The notes beneath the pieces are model-generated. The model made no database searches, was not told the DNA's origin, and saw only the letters and a program-made list of their open reading frames with translations. From Meandrina meandrites (Eukaryota > Cnidaria > Anthozoa > Scleractinia > Meandrinidae), in the NCBI GenBank assembly GCA_963693305.1, contig OY855903.1:49713650-49777649 (forward strand): a stretch of DNA of 64,000 nucleotides, read 5' to 3'. This document shows positions 17,101 to 29,200 of this stretch, in pieces. The position numbers and the translations under genes were made by a program. The stretch's first letter is position 1. Every line of letters begins with the position of its first letter.

Positions 17101-19923
17101 CCGAAGCTGGAGGAGGAAGCTTAAAAGCGTCGAAACCAGGAAAGAAGTTCAAGATACTTTCTGCTACCTTAGTGGCCTGGTCACCGTTGGAATCTGAATT
17201 GGCATTGAAAACCTAAGGGTGCAAAAATAATATGAGTTGAAATCGGAGCATTAATTTCTTGGAGACAAGCACATTTTGTGCCTTGGGTTGTTTTTCAACA
17301 TGCAGAACAAAATCGACAGTCTCAACTTTTCTATTTTTGGATAAAAGTCCGTCCGACATATTTCCAAGAGGGACTAAGAATTTTAAATAAGGAACTCGTT
17401 CTACCTTGAGTGGACGTGAGTGATAGGGAATATGAGTTTATGTAATGCGTACCCACTCGTTTAACCTTGTCCAGAATTAACGCATCATACTGTCAAAGGT
17501 GCATGTTTTCTTTGCTGCAGGCCAAGATCACAGCCACTTCAGTTAGCTCACATGCCGGGGCTCCGGCTGGGACTGGCCGCCGGGCCGAGAACAAATTCAA
17601 CTGGCGGTGAGTAAATTGGGCCGGGAAGGGAGCGGGTTAGAGGCCTCGGCGGGGAAGGGGGAGGTCGAGGGCTCCCCCTCCCCTCCCCCCATTTTCATTC
17701 CCAGCCCGTCCCCTCCTTTTTCCCGCTTTTCCTTTGCCCCATCCTCGACCACAGACCCTGTTAACAGGCTAGCCAGAAAATTGGTCCTGATTTATCTTAA
17801 CGTATCTGTTCGCCAACCCTTGAAATCCTAAAATAACTATGATAGTCTTATAAGTAATGAACCTACCCTTGTCAGAAAGTAATCCTTTATGGTATGGCAG
17901 TCTTTTGGAAGAGAAAGTACAACATCTCTTAACAGCCAAATGAAGAATGGAAAGGTTTTATGAAAAAGATTCGCGTCCTCTTGCGGTTTGTTTCCTTGGG
18001 TAGCATCCGTTTGGGTTGATGAACGTAGCTGAATCCGCTGAGTAAGTTTCAGTATGAAGCTGTTTGCCATGTCAAGGGATCGCATACCAAAAACAAGTAC
18101 AAACAAACAAACAGCTGACAAATAACAAGACAGCAAACAAACAACAAACACGAAAACAAAAATGGCAAACGTGTAAAAAACAAGCAGACATGGAAATGAA
18201 CAAACAGAATCGATTAAAACAGGACAAATAATTCTGCTACTGCAAAAAGGGAAGAATACAGTAAGATATTTGACTAGATTATAATATATGCTTCTAGCAT
18301 GTCGAGACAGACAAAATAGCATCATCATCGTCATCTTTCATCGTCTTTGTCATCACAATTATAACCATCATCATCATTATCATCATCATCATCATCATCA
18401 TCATCACCATCATCATCACACGTGCGGGAATGAGCTAAGAAACAACTGCTCCATTTCAAAGAAACCAACGGCTCTTAAACAACTGTTTGCCCTATTGACA
18501 CCATCTATTTAGCGTTTTTTTTTTTTTCAAGGATACTCGAGTCCATCTAAGTCAGTCCTGGTCGGTACCCCAGCTGAGTTGTAAATTAACACAGAAGCCA
18601 GCAATATTGTCAGCGTAAAGATGCAGTGGTCATCAGAGCCTTCACTTGTAACGGCGTCTATTCCTTCAGAGTCAAGCAATACCACTGTAAATTCCTGTCC
18701 ATTGGCATCCTGGATATAAATAAGGAGCAAGGGAACTCCTCTCAAAATTTGAAATTCACATTTGTAATACCCCTACCACATTTTTTGTGAAAAAATAATA
18801 AGCAAGCCAGTACGTGCATCCGAATATTCGAATTCCATTGGGCCGTCTGCTGTACACCGGCCGCAAAACGAACCCAGGAAGTATCTTACCGCAGTCCTAG
18901 GGTGACAAATACCTTTAGCTTTTCTGGCACAATCCACATCCAGATTCCCATTGTCTCGGGGTCCAGGAAATGTCCAAGAGGAAACACCTCTCCTTGGTCG
19001 AAAGCTTTACTCAGGATGTACGACTTGCCCTTTCGGCACGGCCCAGCAATCGATACTACACAAACGGGACCTTCAATGCAGAGACAACGAACGCATTACT
19101 GTGGGTTCTATATATTTTTCATAAAGGAATGCACGAAAGGATAAATGAAACTATTTTGCACGGTGGAGAGAAACAAGTAATGAATCAACAAAAATGACTT
19201 AAGTGTGGCTCCATAGCTCAATTGGGAGATCAGCGTACTGGCATTTGCGGAGGACATGGTTTCGAATCCCGTACGCGTGGAAGTCCTCACTTTTTCAGTT
19301 TCAATCATGTTCATTTTTTTCTTCACGTTGCCATTACTTATAATTGAGTACAATACATTAAACCACACGGGATGTTGGCTAGCTAGAACACTTTAAGAGT
19401 AAATCTTCTCAGTTGTTGCGTGGACGCCCCTGAAATCTCTCATTTCAAGCAATTTTCGAGCACTTCTCTAACACTTCAAGTTAAACAGACAAAGTTGCAC
19501 GGTCTATCGAGTGTGGAGGTACTGTTTTAATGAGCTGTGTATATGAACCACAAAGTTTGGTTTCTTGGTTGATGTCGTAATCACTACTTTGTCGAATCTC
19601 CTTTCATTTCGTTTTTTCTCTTCGGTAACGATTTCTAGTAACAATTTCCTTCGTCCAACTTCTTTCAGATTAGTCAAAATGGCAAGTGGGTCGAGAGTTC
19701 CGTTTTTCAATAGGTAAGCGAGTTTGATGTGGACTCGTGGATGGCTAAAACTAAAGCAAAATGTGAGTACATCACTACCTTTGGTGTTTCTCAGCCTCTC
19801 AAGAGCTGTGTCAACCACGTAGAGGCTAGCCCTTGCATCACCTGTCTTGCTGTATTCACCAGTCTGCTCATCCCATCTACAGTTGTTTGGGAGACACAAT
19901 GGAACTGCACACTGCTCAGACAT
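8139..19923 (-). CDS. GBP-A: guanylate-binding protein-like GTPase with CVIL CaaX box
   Basis: Ten exons read on the - strand: 19923-19779, 19070-18913, 18709-18537, 18059-17867, 17212-16948, 16334-16048, 15629-15375, 10503-10381, 10015-9968, 8444-8139. The joined frame is 650 aa with no internal stop. The large GTPase domain (about 1-310) has the P-loop GPCRKGKS (58-65), the switch I region PETMGIWMW, DSEG (114-117) and LLRD (RD at 203-204), as in the GBP/dynamin superfamily. A helical domain follows, then a charged coiled coil rich in Glu/Arg/Gln/Met, a seven-proline stretch, and C-terminal KCVIL. The last Leu predicts geranylgeranylation, so membrane docking is inferred. Exon 1 is preceded by a 5'UTR acceptor (19955) and probably an upstream exon at 21788. 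Intron 3 is U12-type. Known GBPs restrict intracellular pathogens; that role here is inferred. Human GBP1 is 592 aa. Confidence 0.93.
8720..8900. repeat. inverted repeat around CCATGCCATAGAAAATAC
   Basis: In GBP-A intron 9. TATACCCATGCCATAGAAAATAC (8740-8762) is mirrored by GTATTTTCTATGGCATGGCATAAAATA (about 8860-8886). Further inverted pieces extend to about 9000 (CTCGTGTGTATACCGAGAAAATAC). It looks like a decayed foldback transposon without coding sequence. Confidence 0.45.
9403..9870. mobile_element. non-autonomous DNA transposon with CAGGGTTCG ends and CAAGGACTTTT subrepeats
   Basis: In GBP-A intron 9. The ends are CAGGGTTCGTAC and GTGCGAACCCTG, inverted, and TATTA abuts both sides. Inside, CAAGGACTTTTCAAGGAC-type units recur near both ends. 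The middle (9509-9617) is a tandem pair of about 54-bp copies (GATGGTATWTAAATGCTRTAAATGTG...). CAGGG ends suggest hAT-like, but an 8-bp target duplication is not clear. Confidence 0.6.
10709..11290 (-). pseudogene. non-LTR retrotransposon N-terminal fragment with 2A-like peptide
   Basis: An open frame of 193 codons on the same strand as GBP-A. Near its middle is VISLSGDVEENPGPP; the core DVEENPGP is at 10940-10963. It matches the D-[VI]-E-x-N-P-G-P ribosome-skipping signature known from the N-termini of some non-LTR retrotransposon proteins in sea urchin, lancelet and cnidarian genomes. No endonuclease or RT follows here, so this is probably a 5' fragment of such an element. It could be cryptic coding sequence of another kind. 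The rest of the frame matches nothing I recognise. Confidence 0.55.
12576..14595. repeat. cluster of direct repeats in GBP-A intron 7
   Basis: Two units are interleaved. Unit S is about 170 bp and begins ACTTGCGGAAGGGTCCTCTC; it occurs at about 12716-12885 and 13008-13178. Unit R centres on TTGAAATCGGCTAGGTTGAC and occurs near 12888, 13236, 13340 and 14509. The sequence GATTACACAAACTTCGCTTTC is also shared at 12580 and 13408, and CCAACCATCTGTCAACSS at about 12310 (variant) and 14688. The pattern suggests local segmental duplication of one mobile element. A possible short + strand frame at 13776-14012 lies between copies; I do not support it as a gene. Confidence 0.7.
17520..17770. repeat. GC-rich palindromic segment in GBP-A intron 4
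   Basis: A GC-rich island in an AT-rich intron, with GGCCGGGAAGGGAGCGGG..GAAGGGGGAGG and, downstream, CCCCTCCCCTCCCCCC plus CCCGTCCCCTCC, which can pair as a large hairpin. CATGCCGGGGCTCCGGCTGG precedes it. Probably an interspersed repeat; no coding signal. Confidence 0.4.
18060..18536 (-). other. U12-type intron of GBP-A (intron 3)
   Basis: The donor on the - strand reads GTATCCTTG at 18536, an exact match to the minor-spliceosome 5' site GTATCCTT. TCCCTTGAC just before the acceptor resembles the U12 branch consensus TTCCTTRAC, with its A 12 nt from the CAG acceptor. The joined codons read DLDGLD-FILKL, aligning with GBP1 QLYYVTEL. The intron also holds a (CAT)n tract at about 18368-18420. 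Confidence 0.85.
18366..18420. repeat. (CAT)n microsatellite
   Basis: About 17 imperfect CAT units within GBP-A intron 3. Confidence 0.9.
19204..19286 (+). repeat. tRNA-like SINE fragment
   Basis: In GBP-A intron 1. GGCTCCATAGCTCAATTGGG gives an A box and GGTTTCGAATCCC a B box, and GGCTCCA can pair loosely with TGGAAGTCC. The anticodon arm is irregular, so a SINE head or tRNA pseudogene is more likely than a real tRNA. Confidence 0.5.
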
Positions 19924-19954
19924 CTTGGTTTTTTAACAATTTTGTTGAAGTTTG
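19924..19954 (-). other. GBP-A 5' UTR part of the first coding exon
   Basis: On the - strand a pyrimidine-rich tract with TTTTGCAG ends at 19955, giving an acceptor 31 nt before the ATG at 19923. The GBP-B start has the same arrangement, with an acceptor 19 nt before its ATG. A spliced 5' UTR is inferred. Confidence 0.55.
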
Positions 19955-21787
19955 CTGCAAAAGCAAAATAAAAACAGCTCTCTCTCAGAGGTAACGTATA
20001 GAGCTGTCACATTAATAGCCGTCAGAATTCCACGACCGGGTTAATTCATTTATTGATAAATTATATAATGTCGCGCTCTAAAAGTATTTTAGAATTCTTG
20101 ATTGAAATTAAAAAACAGTAATGGAAAGCTCATTATTATCAGGACCTACGAAAAAGCAAAAGCTTCGTTAAGTTGAAGCTTTAGAATTCGCGTTGAAGCT
20201 TTACAGTTCGCGTACATTGTAAAACCGTCCCTGATCGCTGATAATTTGCCGCTTCGTAAGCGTTGAAAAGTTTGATCTCGTAAAAGAACTCAATTTATTC
20301 CGTTTTGCTGGGAAACGTGAAGGATTAGGTGTCGACGTTGCAGAAAGTCAGTATAGAGTGAGTAACAGTACGCGCACGAGTTTTGACTTATATACTACTG
20401 TCGCGTTTTGTTGTTTTTGGCACGTTATTGATGGTGTGCTACATTGACGATATTCGTAAACGACTGCCTTTCATTTTGCTTTATTTCATTTTTTTTTTTT
20501 CATTTTATTTATTTATTCCATTCTAAAATTAAAAGATAAATATAAAGTAAACAAGGATGATTTGGAACCAACTGGAAAAAATGGCCAAGGACAGGGGAAG
20601 ATGGAGATCTCTGGTGGACGACCTATGTTCCAATGGGAACTTAAGGGTTTAAGGAGAACAAGTAGGAGGAGAGAAATGGAAAAGGGCAAAAATATAGCAA
20701 GCTAATTAGATGCCCTTGTTTAAATGACATTTTGCTTTAACATTTGAGAATCTATTTCATAAAAGAAGCAAATCTTAAAGTAAGTAATGTGGAGTTTCAG
20801 TGAGTCTGTTATTAGTTACACAATTATGCTTTACCATTTATTGTTTTAAATAGTCTGAAAACGAGGCTAAACATAAACGTGTATGGCAGTTATTTTAGCC
20901 AGTATCTAGTCGTATATACATACCCATGACTAGAAATGATAGGAAGAAAGGAAGAAACTAAGCGATAAAACGATGCCAACTTCGAAGAAAGACTATTAAT
21001 CAAGAAGTGCAGGTTAATGTGGGGCAACTGAAAACATGACAACAACCCGGAGTTGCGTGACTCACTACTGTTCGCTTAAGTGTGACGGTTATCTGGCGTT
21101 ACATTTTGCTTCTGACTCCGAGTTTTCTGGTAATTATCCGTCCGTCAACTTTTTGTCGTGAAACCATTTTAGCAAATTAAAGCAAAGATTAAAGTTAAGA
21201 TTCGGGGATTCAGGGACTCAGGGATTTGGAACAAGCCAAGCGACATTTAATGGAGAAACTGAAGCGACAAAAACTGGGATGCCAACAGGAGTGAATCTTT
21301 TCATTTTCTGAACCAATTTTTCTACGATTTTATGTCATATACATTTTCATCCATGAACAGAACTTAGTACTCAATGAATTTTATGTGCTACTTTGACGAA
21401 ATAGCGCTCGAATATTGAAATATGCAAACTGTGCATACTTTTATGTTTAACAATAGATCGGTAAACATATGTGTGTTTTTGGAAGGTAATTGCACTTGCG
21501 AAACAACGATGACATGTAAAATCCTATACTCTAGTCGCCTTTTAAGCCACAGTATACCCCGCTGTATTTTCTCCATCTATATTACAAGCAGTTAGCCCAC
21601 GTTCATTCCACATTTCTATCTTATTCTGTTGCATTTGTGACCTCGTTGAAAAATCTGGTGCGGAGCGAGGCGATTGTTCGACCAATTGGTCGTTTTTGAT
21701 ATTTAGAAGTTCGTTTTTCATCTCAGAACGTTTCTGGCAGTAAATATATAATCAAATTTAAATAAGCAAGATATTTTGGCAACTCAC

Positions 21788-21900
21788 CTTACTTCAGCCG
21801 CCGATTTGACGATTAGAAATCGAACAGTGCATACAACTCGACGCTCAGTTCAGGTTAATTCTCAGAAAGTCGATGACCTGTATCTTTGGCAAACAGGAAA
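21788..21900 (-). other. candidate GBP-A non-coding exon 1
   Basis: The - strand reads GTAAG|GTGAGTT with the donor GT at 21787-21786, a near-perfect U2 donor. Paired with the acceptor at 19955 it gives a 1.8-kb 5'UTR intron. The 5' end is not known; 21900 is only an estimate, placed before the ISRE-like cluster. Confidence 0.4.
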
Positions 21901-22130
21901 TATTTCACTTTCTTAGATTCATGCGCAGTTTGAAGCTTACTCAGCACGATTAAGGGGTATATCCCGGAAACACAGGGGCTTTCCCATGACGTCTTCTTTC
22001 GATTTCGGTGCAATAAATTAAATATTTAATTTATTAATACAGGTGACTTCACACTCCACATTCTCCACAAAGGGAAAATACCCTATTTCTCAGAAATGTC
22101 AGCGGTTACCGGAAAAGTTTCATTTTCGGG
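21900..22130. promoter_or_regulatory. candidate bidirectional GBP-A/GBP-B promoter with three ISRE-like sites
   Basis: Three exact TTTCNNTTTC sites (the GAAANNGAAA IRF core) lie within 225 bp: TTTCACTTTC 21903-21912, TTTCGATTTC 21997-22006 and TTTCATTTTC 22118-22127. The last sits in AGTTTCATTTTC, matching the vertebrate ISRE AGTTTCNNTTTC. An AT-rich palindrome (ATTAAATATTTAAT, about 22018-22031) lies between. Candidate 5'UTR donors flank the region on opposite strands (21787 for GBP-A, 22181 for GBP-B). IRF binding is inferred, not shown. Confidence 0.55.
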
Positions 22131-22180
22131 AAAGGTACATTTTGATGCACACTGCTGAAGTTGAAAGACACATTATATAG
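22131..22180 (+). other. candidate GBP-B non-coding exon 1
   Basis: A donor ATATAG|GTAAGC at 22181 pairs well with the acceptor GCAACCAG at 23237, 19 nt before the GBP-B ATG. The 5' end is only a guess. A further GAAAACGAAA site lies in the resulting intron (22723-22732). Confidence 0.4.
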
Positions 22181-23256
22181 GTAAGCCTTTCCTTGTATTG
22201 GTTGATTCCTTTCGTAAAATTGGATAGATTAGTTATAAAGCATGTACGTACGCATTAGAAGTTTCGACTAAATTTATTTAATCAGTCCACCTCCTCACTT
22301 TTATTCACAAAATTGCAGGCATACGTAAAAAAATATTGAGAAGGTAGCCGTGCATCAATTTGGATCTCACTCAAATGCAGGTACTCGATGATGAAACATA
22401 AACTGAAATAAATGTTCTGAAACGTGTTGTGGAATCATACATGGAGTATAGCAGTTTGAAGAGCCATTTATCTTCACCATGATGTCCGGGGTTATTTACT
22501 GAAACATTGAAAACATGGGAAACGTTTAAGTAACATCCAAACCTGTGTCGATATTTTTGCAGGGAGCAAAATGAAATGTAATTTTGAGATGTATAAACGC
22601 TTAGACTAAAAGATATCGCGGTAAATTAGCCGCCGTGAGATCATGTATTTAATTATTCACTGAGAAGCGTTGCGAACAGGACACGAGAACGAAAGCGGAA
22701 GTTAAGGTCAATTAAATTCTCTGAAAACGAAAGAAATGTTTTTGGTTGTTTGTCTTTATCACAAAGCGAATTAAATTAACTGCGGAATCTGTTGGTAGTT
22801 TTCACATGTTTTGGAGCTAAATTCCCTCTGATAACTAACACCTGCATTTTGAGATTTTTATAATACGGCCAAATGCAAGAAGACGTTGGCCGTCACGATT
22901 TTTCCATTGTAGCGTGACTGGCGTGACAGATCTTTTCATGAACACGTGTTTATGTTATGACTATTATTTCCAAATTTCGTAATGCTTCGTTAGCCCAGTA
23001 AAACAATGGCGCAATTCTTTCTTCCCATTTTATATCCTACAACACACGATATTTGATCCATGATAGAAAATGCAATTTTATCGTGGCTCTACTTTCACAG
23101 TATACACGTTGGGGGTCAGATAAATTCCATACAGTACGAGGAATGTGCGAAGAACCAACTCAATGATTTTTTGACATCAAGGGAATTGATATTTATAAAA
23201 TTAAAGACACTGAATTGTTCTCTGTTGTTGCAACCAGCTGTTAAATTGGGTTCAGA

Positions 23257-26200
23257 ATGTCGGAAAACTGTGCAGTGCCACTGTGTCTTCCAAATAATTG
23301 CAAATGGGACGAGCAGACTGGTGAATACAGCAGAGATGAAGACCAAGAAAGGACCAGTCTCTGGGTAATTGATACTGCACTGGAACGACTAAGGAATGTT
23401 CAAGGTAAATTCATCAATATTTGTAGGTTTTTACAGGAAATAAGTTTCATGCAGAGAACAATTACTACAAAATGAATGTCAATATCTATCATTTGTTAGG
23501 CTCCACATTTTTTTGAAAAAACCTCATTTGTATTTTTATGCTACGAACCCAAGCCTGAAGGTATTGTAGTTCGCCACAACTAAAATGGATAACGATGGAA
23601 ATCACTCAGTCCAGGATGTTAACTTATTAATGTGGAGACATTTCTTACATATACAATGCATGCATGGTGTTAAGATTAATCCTCGACCACATTTTCAACC
23701 GAGAGGGACCTTAATAAGTTGTACGTTTCCGAAATGCTAAAACAGACACGAGACGTTATACGCCTTAATTTACTTAATTTACGTAATTCCTTCAATGTCT
23801 TTCCCTTCAGCATGTATAGTGCAAGACCTCATACACTAACAACGCCATCCGCAGTAAATAAACCTATCACTTTCAAGCTTGAGGCACAAAATCCGTTGCG
23901 TTTTGCAACGGCATGGATAACATAATACATTATTTACGAAGTTTCCTAACGATTTTCTCTTTTAGGTCCTGTATGTGTGGTGTCCATCGCTGGCCCATGT
24001 AGGAAGGGGAAGTCTTACATACTGAGTAAAGTTTTTGACCAGGGGGAAGTTTTCCCTCTCGGACATGAGTTGGACCCCGAGACCATGGGTATATGGATGT
24101 GGATTGTGCCCGAAAAATTCCAGGTATGAACAGTCTTTAGGAATTGCTATTAGAACTGCTTAACTTTTTAATTCGACGGCGCTGTTTCAATTCCTTTGTT
24201 AGTTTGTGTCGTCATTTCGTCTCCTTATATAAAATAATAGCACATTTACCTTATTGTTGACAACAAAATAATTTTGACTGCATTTGGTTGGATCTTGTTT
24301 TCAAGGTGTGGTATAAAATAACTGTAGTTGCCCAAGTGTGTCACTGTCTCTTTACGTGGGAAATACCCTGTAAGAGGAGACTTAAACTAACGTAGGGTGT
24401 TAGGTTGATGCCAGATCAAAGAATACCTCTTACGACATTAATGCGGTAAAGAAATACCCCATCCTTCTTGCACTGTACTTTGTTACTTACCACAGGACGC
24501 CAGTGGACAGCAGTTCACAATAGTATTGCTGGACTCTGAAGGAATAGACGCCGTGTCGGGAGAAGATACAGATGATAACTGCATATTTACACTGACCATT
24601 TTACTGGCTTCTGTGTTGATTTACAACTCTGCTGGCGTGCCGAGTAGGAATGACCTGGACGGACTTGAGTATCCTTAAATTATCAAGTCTTTATGACGAC
24701 CTTTGATTTAAACAGAAAAAAAAAACATTGTCGTTATAGAAGCATTTTGTCTTTTATTGCTCTGAAAACACTCTTATTGTCTATGCAATAGTAACTGAAA
24801 GGGTCAATAATTCGTAACACCAGTAAAACTCAGATTTTGAGTTATTTTTCCATCTAATGTTTTGTCATAGCAAAAAAGCAACAATCAGCTGCAGTTTACT
24901 TGTTTTGGAATAAGTTGGTATAATGGCGAAGTTCAGAGCTGTGTTTAACTCAAGTTGAGTAGCCGATCTTTCACTCTTTGAAAGAGATAGACAAGAAAAG
25001 TGTTCTAGTAAAAAAGTTATTTTTCTTTCTAAAATAGTTCCGTTATTTTGTATTTTTTTTTTCGTATCCTGGATTTCCTCTTCTCGTCCTTTAGTTATTT
25101 CACGTTTGTTTTCAGTATTTTACTAATCAAAGACGGGTCTTTGATAACCCCATATTTGGACTTGGCCCTCTTTTTAAGTTATCTTTATTCTTAACATATG
25201 ATTAGCTACATTGTTAAGCTAGCAGAGCGAATTCAAATTCACTCAGGCAATCAAACAGCTGGTGCAGTGAAAGGCTCCACAGATGACGTCAAAGTCTTCC
25301 ACAAGACGTTTCCCTTCTTCATGTGGTTGTTAAGAGATGTTGTCCTCGCTCTTCCCAAAGGTTGCCATGATATCAAGGATTATTTCCTAACAAGAGTAAG
25401 ATGTCTTGAATACACAAATTTCTATGAAATATCACCTCCTGTATCAATTTATGGAACGAATTGTACCGCCCTTCTGCTCTAAGATCTGGAGCGGCAGTTT
25501 TATCCCTAAATTAATGTTTCCTTGTTTTATCACTTAAAATCAATTTTATCGCCACCTCAGGCCTTCAATTAAAAGATAAAACTATTACTCAAGTCGGTAT
25601 ATAACTGGACAAAACGTTTGCAAGAGATAGCAAAACATCGGAAAATACCCTTTAAACAGACAATTATGTAAAATTCGTATACCATTGTTTTAGGTATTCA
25701 AGACTTCGTCTGGGTCCAAAACCGATAAAGCCAAGGAAGTTTCAGAGAGCATTTTAAATTATTTTGCTGGATTTGACGCCTTTAAGTTGCCGCCTCCGTC
25801 CTCTGACCCAGATGTTGTGTTAAACCTCAATAGAGATGAAGTTCAGGATGGCATAAACGAGTCATTTCTGCGTGGAGTCGATGAGTTTAAATTGACTCTC
25901 TGGTCTAGACTGATCCCTAAGCACAGTCTCAACGAGGGAGAGTTTGTAACTGGCGAAGGTATGTCAATCATTCAATCAGTCCGCCCGCCCTTCCATCAGT
26001 TAGACCGTCAGCAAGTCAGTCAGTCAGTCAGTCATTTTATGCACCCTTACAACCATGAACGCAGTCGTCCTTGTTCAATTTTCTCTTATGTTACATTACA
26101 TTTTTCTCTAAATTAGCTCTTGCCACTATGGTAACCAGTTACGTCACAACATTGAACACGCCTGGCACAGTGTCTAATGTACAAAAGGCCTGGGATGTCT

Positions 26201-29200
26201 TTGTCTCTACCAAATGTAAGCAGGTTAAAGCGGCTGCTATGGAATTATATGACAAGACGATGGACTCAGAAATGGCAGGAAAATTACCGTGTGAAAGGGA
26301 CGTTATCCGTCAGGCTCAACTGATAGCGCTGGATAAAGCACTGAAGCTGTTTCAGGAGGACACTTTCGGGATTTCTGCTGGAAATATTGAGAAGTACCTC
26401 AATGAATTAACGGTAAGGTAATCATATGCTGTATCCGCGTTCTTTATATTAAATCATTTTATTTTTTACCGTTATACAATACAATACAATTCAACTGAAG
26501 TAATTTATGAAAGGAGCCATTAGCTCTGATTAGTAAAGAGGCAATAACAATTTTCAAGCCAGTACAAAGCAAACCATTACGTATAAAGAAAATTGCAGTA
26601 TTCATTCTTATTCACTGAGAAGGAACTTCGTACATTCAACCATATATCTTGTAAAGTGCGACTGGACTACCACATGTTTTTGAAGAAGATCGACATTTGG
26701 TAGCTAGCCCTTGCTCTTGCTATTAATACCATCTAATCCTGAATAAAATATACACAGGCCTACATGGAGAATGGTTTGAACTGCTGGCAAGAGAGGAATA
26801 CACGGCTAACAAAGGAAAGCTGCCATCAGCTACTGGTTGGCCTGAAGCATCGACACCTTGATCCAGTGTTGACCCTGCTCAGAGGAAAGGATGGAGCCAA
26901 AGTTGCGTTCGCAGAAATCATGGCATGCTACAGTGCTATTGAGTTGGGTTTTAAGGAGCAAGCAAAAGGCGCTGAAGATGTCTGCGCACAAGTGTTTCTC
27001 GATTTCCACCCTGTAAGTGAATATTAACCCTATCCAGACTGGTGGGGGGGGGGGGGGGGGGGGGCGGAAAGTGCCCGCGCTGACTTTGAACGTTTATAAC
27101 CTTTTCAAGATTCAACCAAACGCTGCCAAACTTTACGAGTTTTTCTAAAATTTATCTAGAAATAAATTGGTAGGATAGGTTGTTGTGTCTGGAACTTGAC
27201 GTTACCATGGCAACGTCATTTTGACAGACATGTTTTTCCAAATTTGTAATTTTTGTGTTTCCATTAATAAAAATTAACTTTAATTCAACTATTTTCACCT
27301 CTTTTAGGTTTTTTTTGCACTGTTTTATAGATTTTGAGTATTTTTCAGTAATTTTGGGCGGTTTTCTGATGTTTTGGAAAAATTTTGAAATCCAAGATGG
27401 CGGCTGTTTTGACATCATGATGTAATTGTCACGTGATGTGACGTCATCACCACACGTGACTATATAAAAAGATAGATTTTTGGACATACTATATATCCTG
27501 TAAGTTTTATTGCGATTGCTTAAATATTCTGGAAGTTACGGAGGGGGGGGCGGAATCCGCCCCCCCGGTCTGAAAAGATCCAAAAAAGCCCGGTATGAAT
27601 AGGGTTAAGAAAACATCTTATCTGTGGCAGCAATTAAGAGATACCATTCATTTGAGCATGAGCAAATTAAAGATATCTGTGGATATTTAGGGCGCGTGTG
27701 GCCTTTATGATTATCACGTTAAATTTCCGAGTGATAGATCAGCTATAGAGCCCAGGCCAGGCCCGTCGTTTTTGTCCTATATTGTAAAAGCCACCTTATT
27801 CTCGCAGCGCATTTTTACAGCACAAGTGTAAATGGGCACTTAAATTGTTAGTGCAAACTTTGATTATATATTTTTTTTTTCTTAAGAAATAATTGTGAGA
27901 CCTTTTGCTCTCAACTAATTCTTTAAATTAACGCATAAAGAGCAGAATGGAGATTATGGGTTTAACGTTTAAAACTGACAAAGATAAAAATTGAAGGGTA
28001 ACAAAAGCTTCTAGAGCCATCTCTTTTCATTGAATTTATCTGATTTGAACATGACGTCAAGACTTCTTGAAGGTGTTATTCTCATTACCTAATTCGTGTT
28101 ATGAATTCAGGAACTGCAGGCAGAGATGGAGAAGCACATGGAACATTTGCAGCAACTTAAAGATTTTGATGAAGACCTGGCATGCGAGAAAGAAGCCAGA
28201 GCACAGGAGATGGAAGAACGGAAAAGAGTGGAGGTAGGTTAAATTAGCCTTTATCCGTCTGAGGCTTATACAGTCAAATCTCGTTATAGAGGACACGCTG
28301 GTGATGTCGTTTAACTAGTGTCCGTAATAGTGAGAGTCCGTATTAGTGTAGGCTCGATTTCCAGCCGTTTTGTGAGCCCGCGTTCCTTACCCGAGGAGGA
28401 TAACACACCGGACTCCCAGAACGGCCGGAAGTCGAGCCTAGCATTATTGGGGTGCGAAAAGAAAAGAAAAGAAAAGAAAGAAAAAAAAAAACAGGACACA
28501 GGGCACGTTTAAGGTTTACACAGTTAACTCTCGTTGCAGCGGAAACGCTGGCGGCGCCGTTTAGCGTCCGTAATAGTGATAGTCCGTAATAACTGGATGT
28601 GAGAAAAAAAAATATGCTGTTTTTTTTTTTTTTTTTTTTTTTTATTGTTATTATGCACATAATATATACAACTACATTCATTTGTTAATAAGACTTTTGG
28701 GTTACAATATTATTTGACACTAATTACAATAACACTAAAGTAGATTACAAAATATTATCAATTACAATTATCTAAATTACGCTAATTACACTAGAGACAA
28801 TTACAATAAATTAGATGCACTATAAAGCTAAGAAAAAAAAGCGAAAACAAAATAAAAGGTAAAGGAGCATCTTAAACAGTTAGGCACTTAATAAACAAAG
28901 AATAATATTTTAATCTATCTTCTCTATAGTATATTTTATACTTAATCTATTAACATAATCGGAGAGAGTAATTGGTCTGTTGTGCAGTTTATTGGTGTGA
29001 ATGTAGTAACGCATATACAGCAAGGTATAATTAAGTTTCCTTGTCAAAGTTTTGTTTTCAAGAGAGGAGGTGGGAGATAAACCGAATAGCATTTCTTTAA
29101 CAGATGGATGGTAATTGGTGTAGTTAACGCTATTAAACCATTGAATAACTCTCCTTTGAAAAGCTTTTGAAAATTGGCAGTGAATGAAAGTATGCTCAAT

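Noticed and set aside
28318..28681. small ORFs on both strands left of the LINE
   Set aside because: Produced by the pogo-like repeat, the A-rich tract and the LINE tail.
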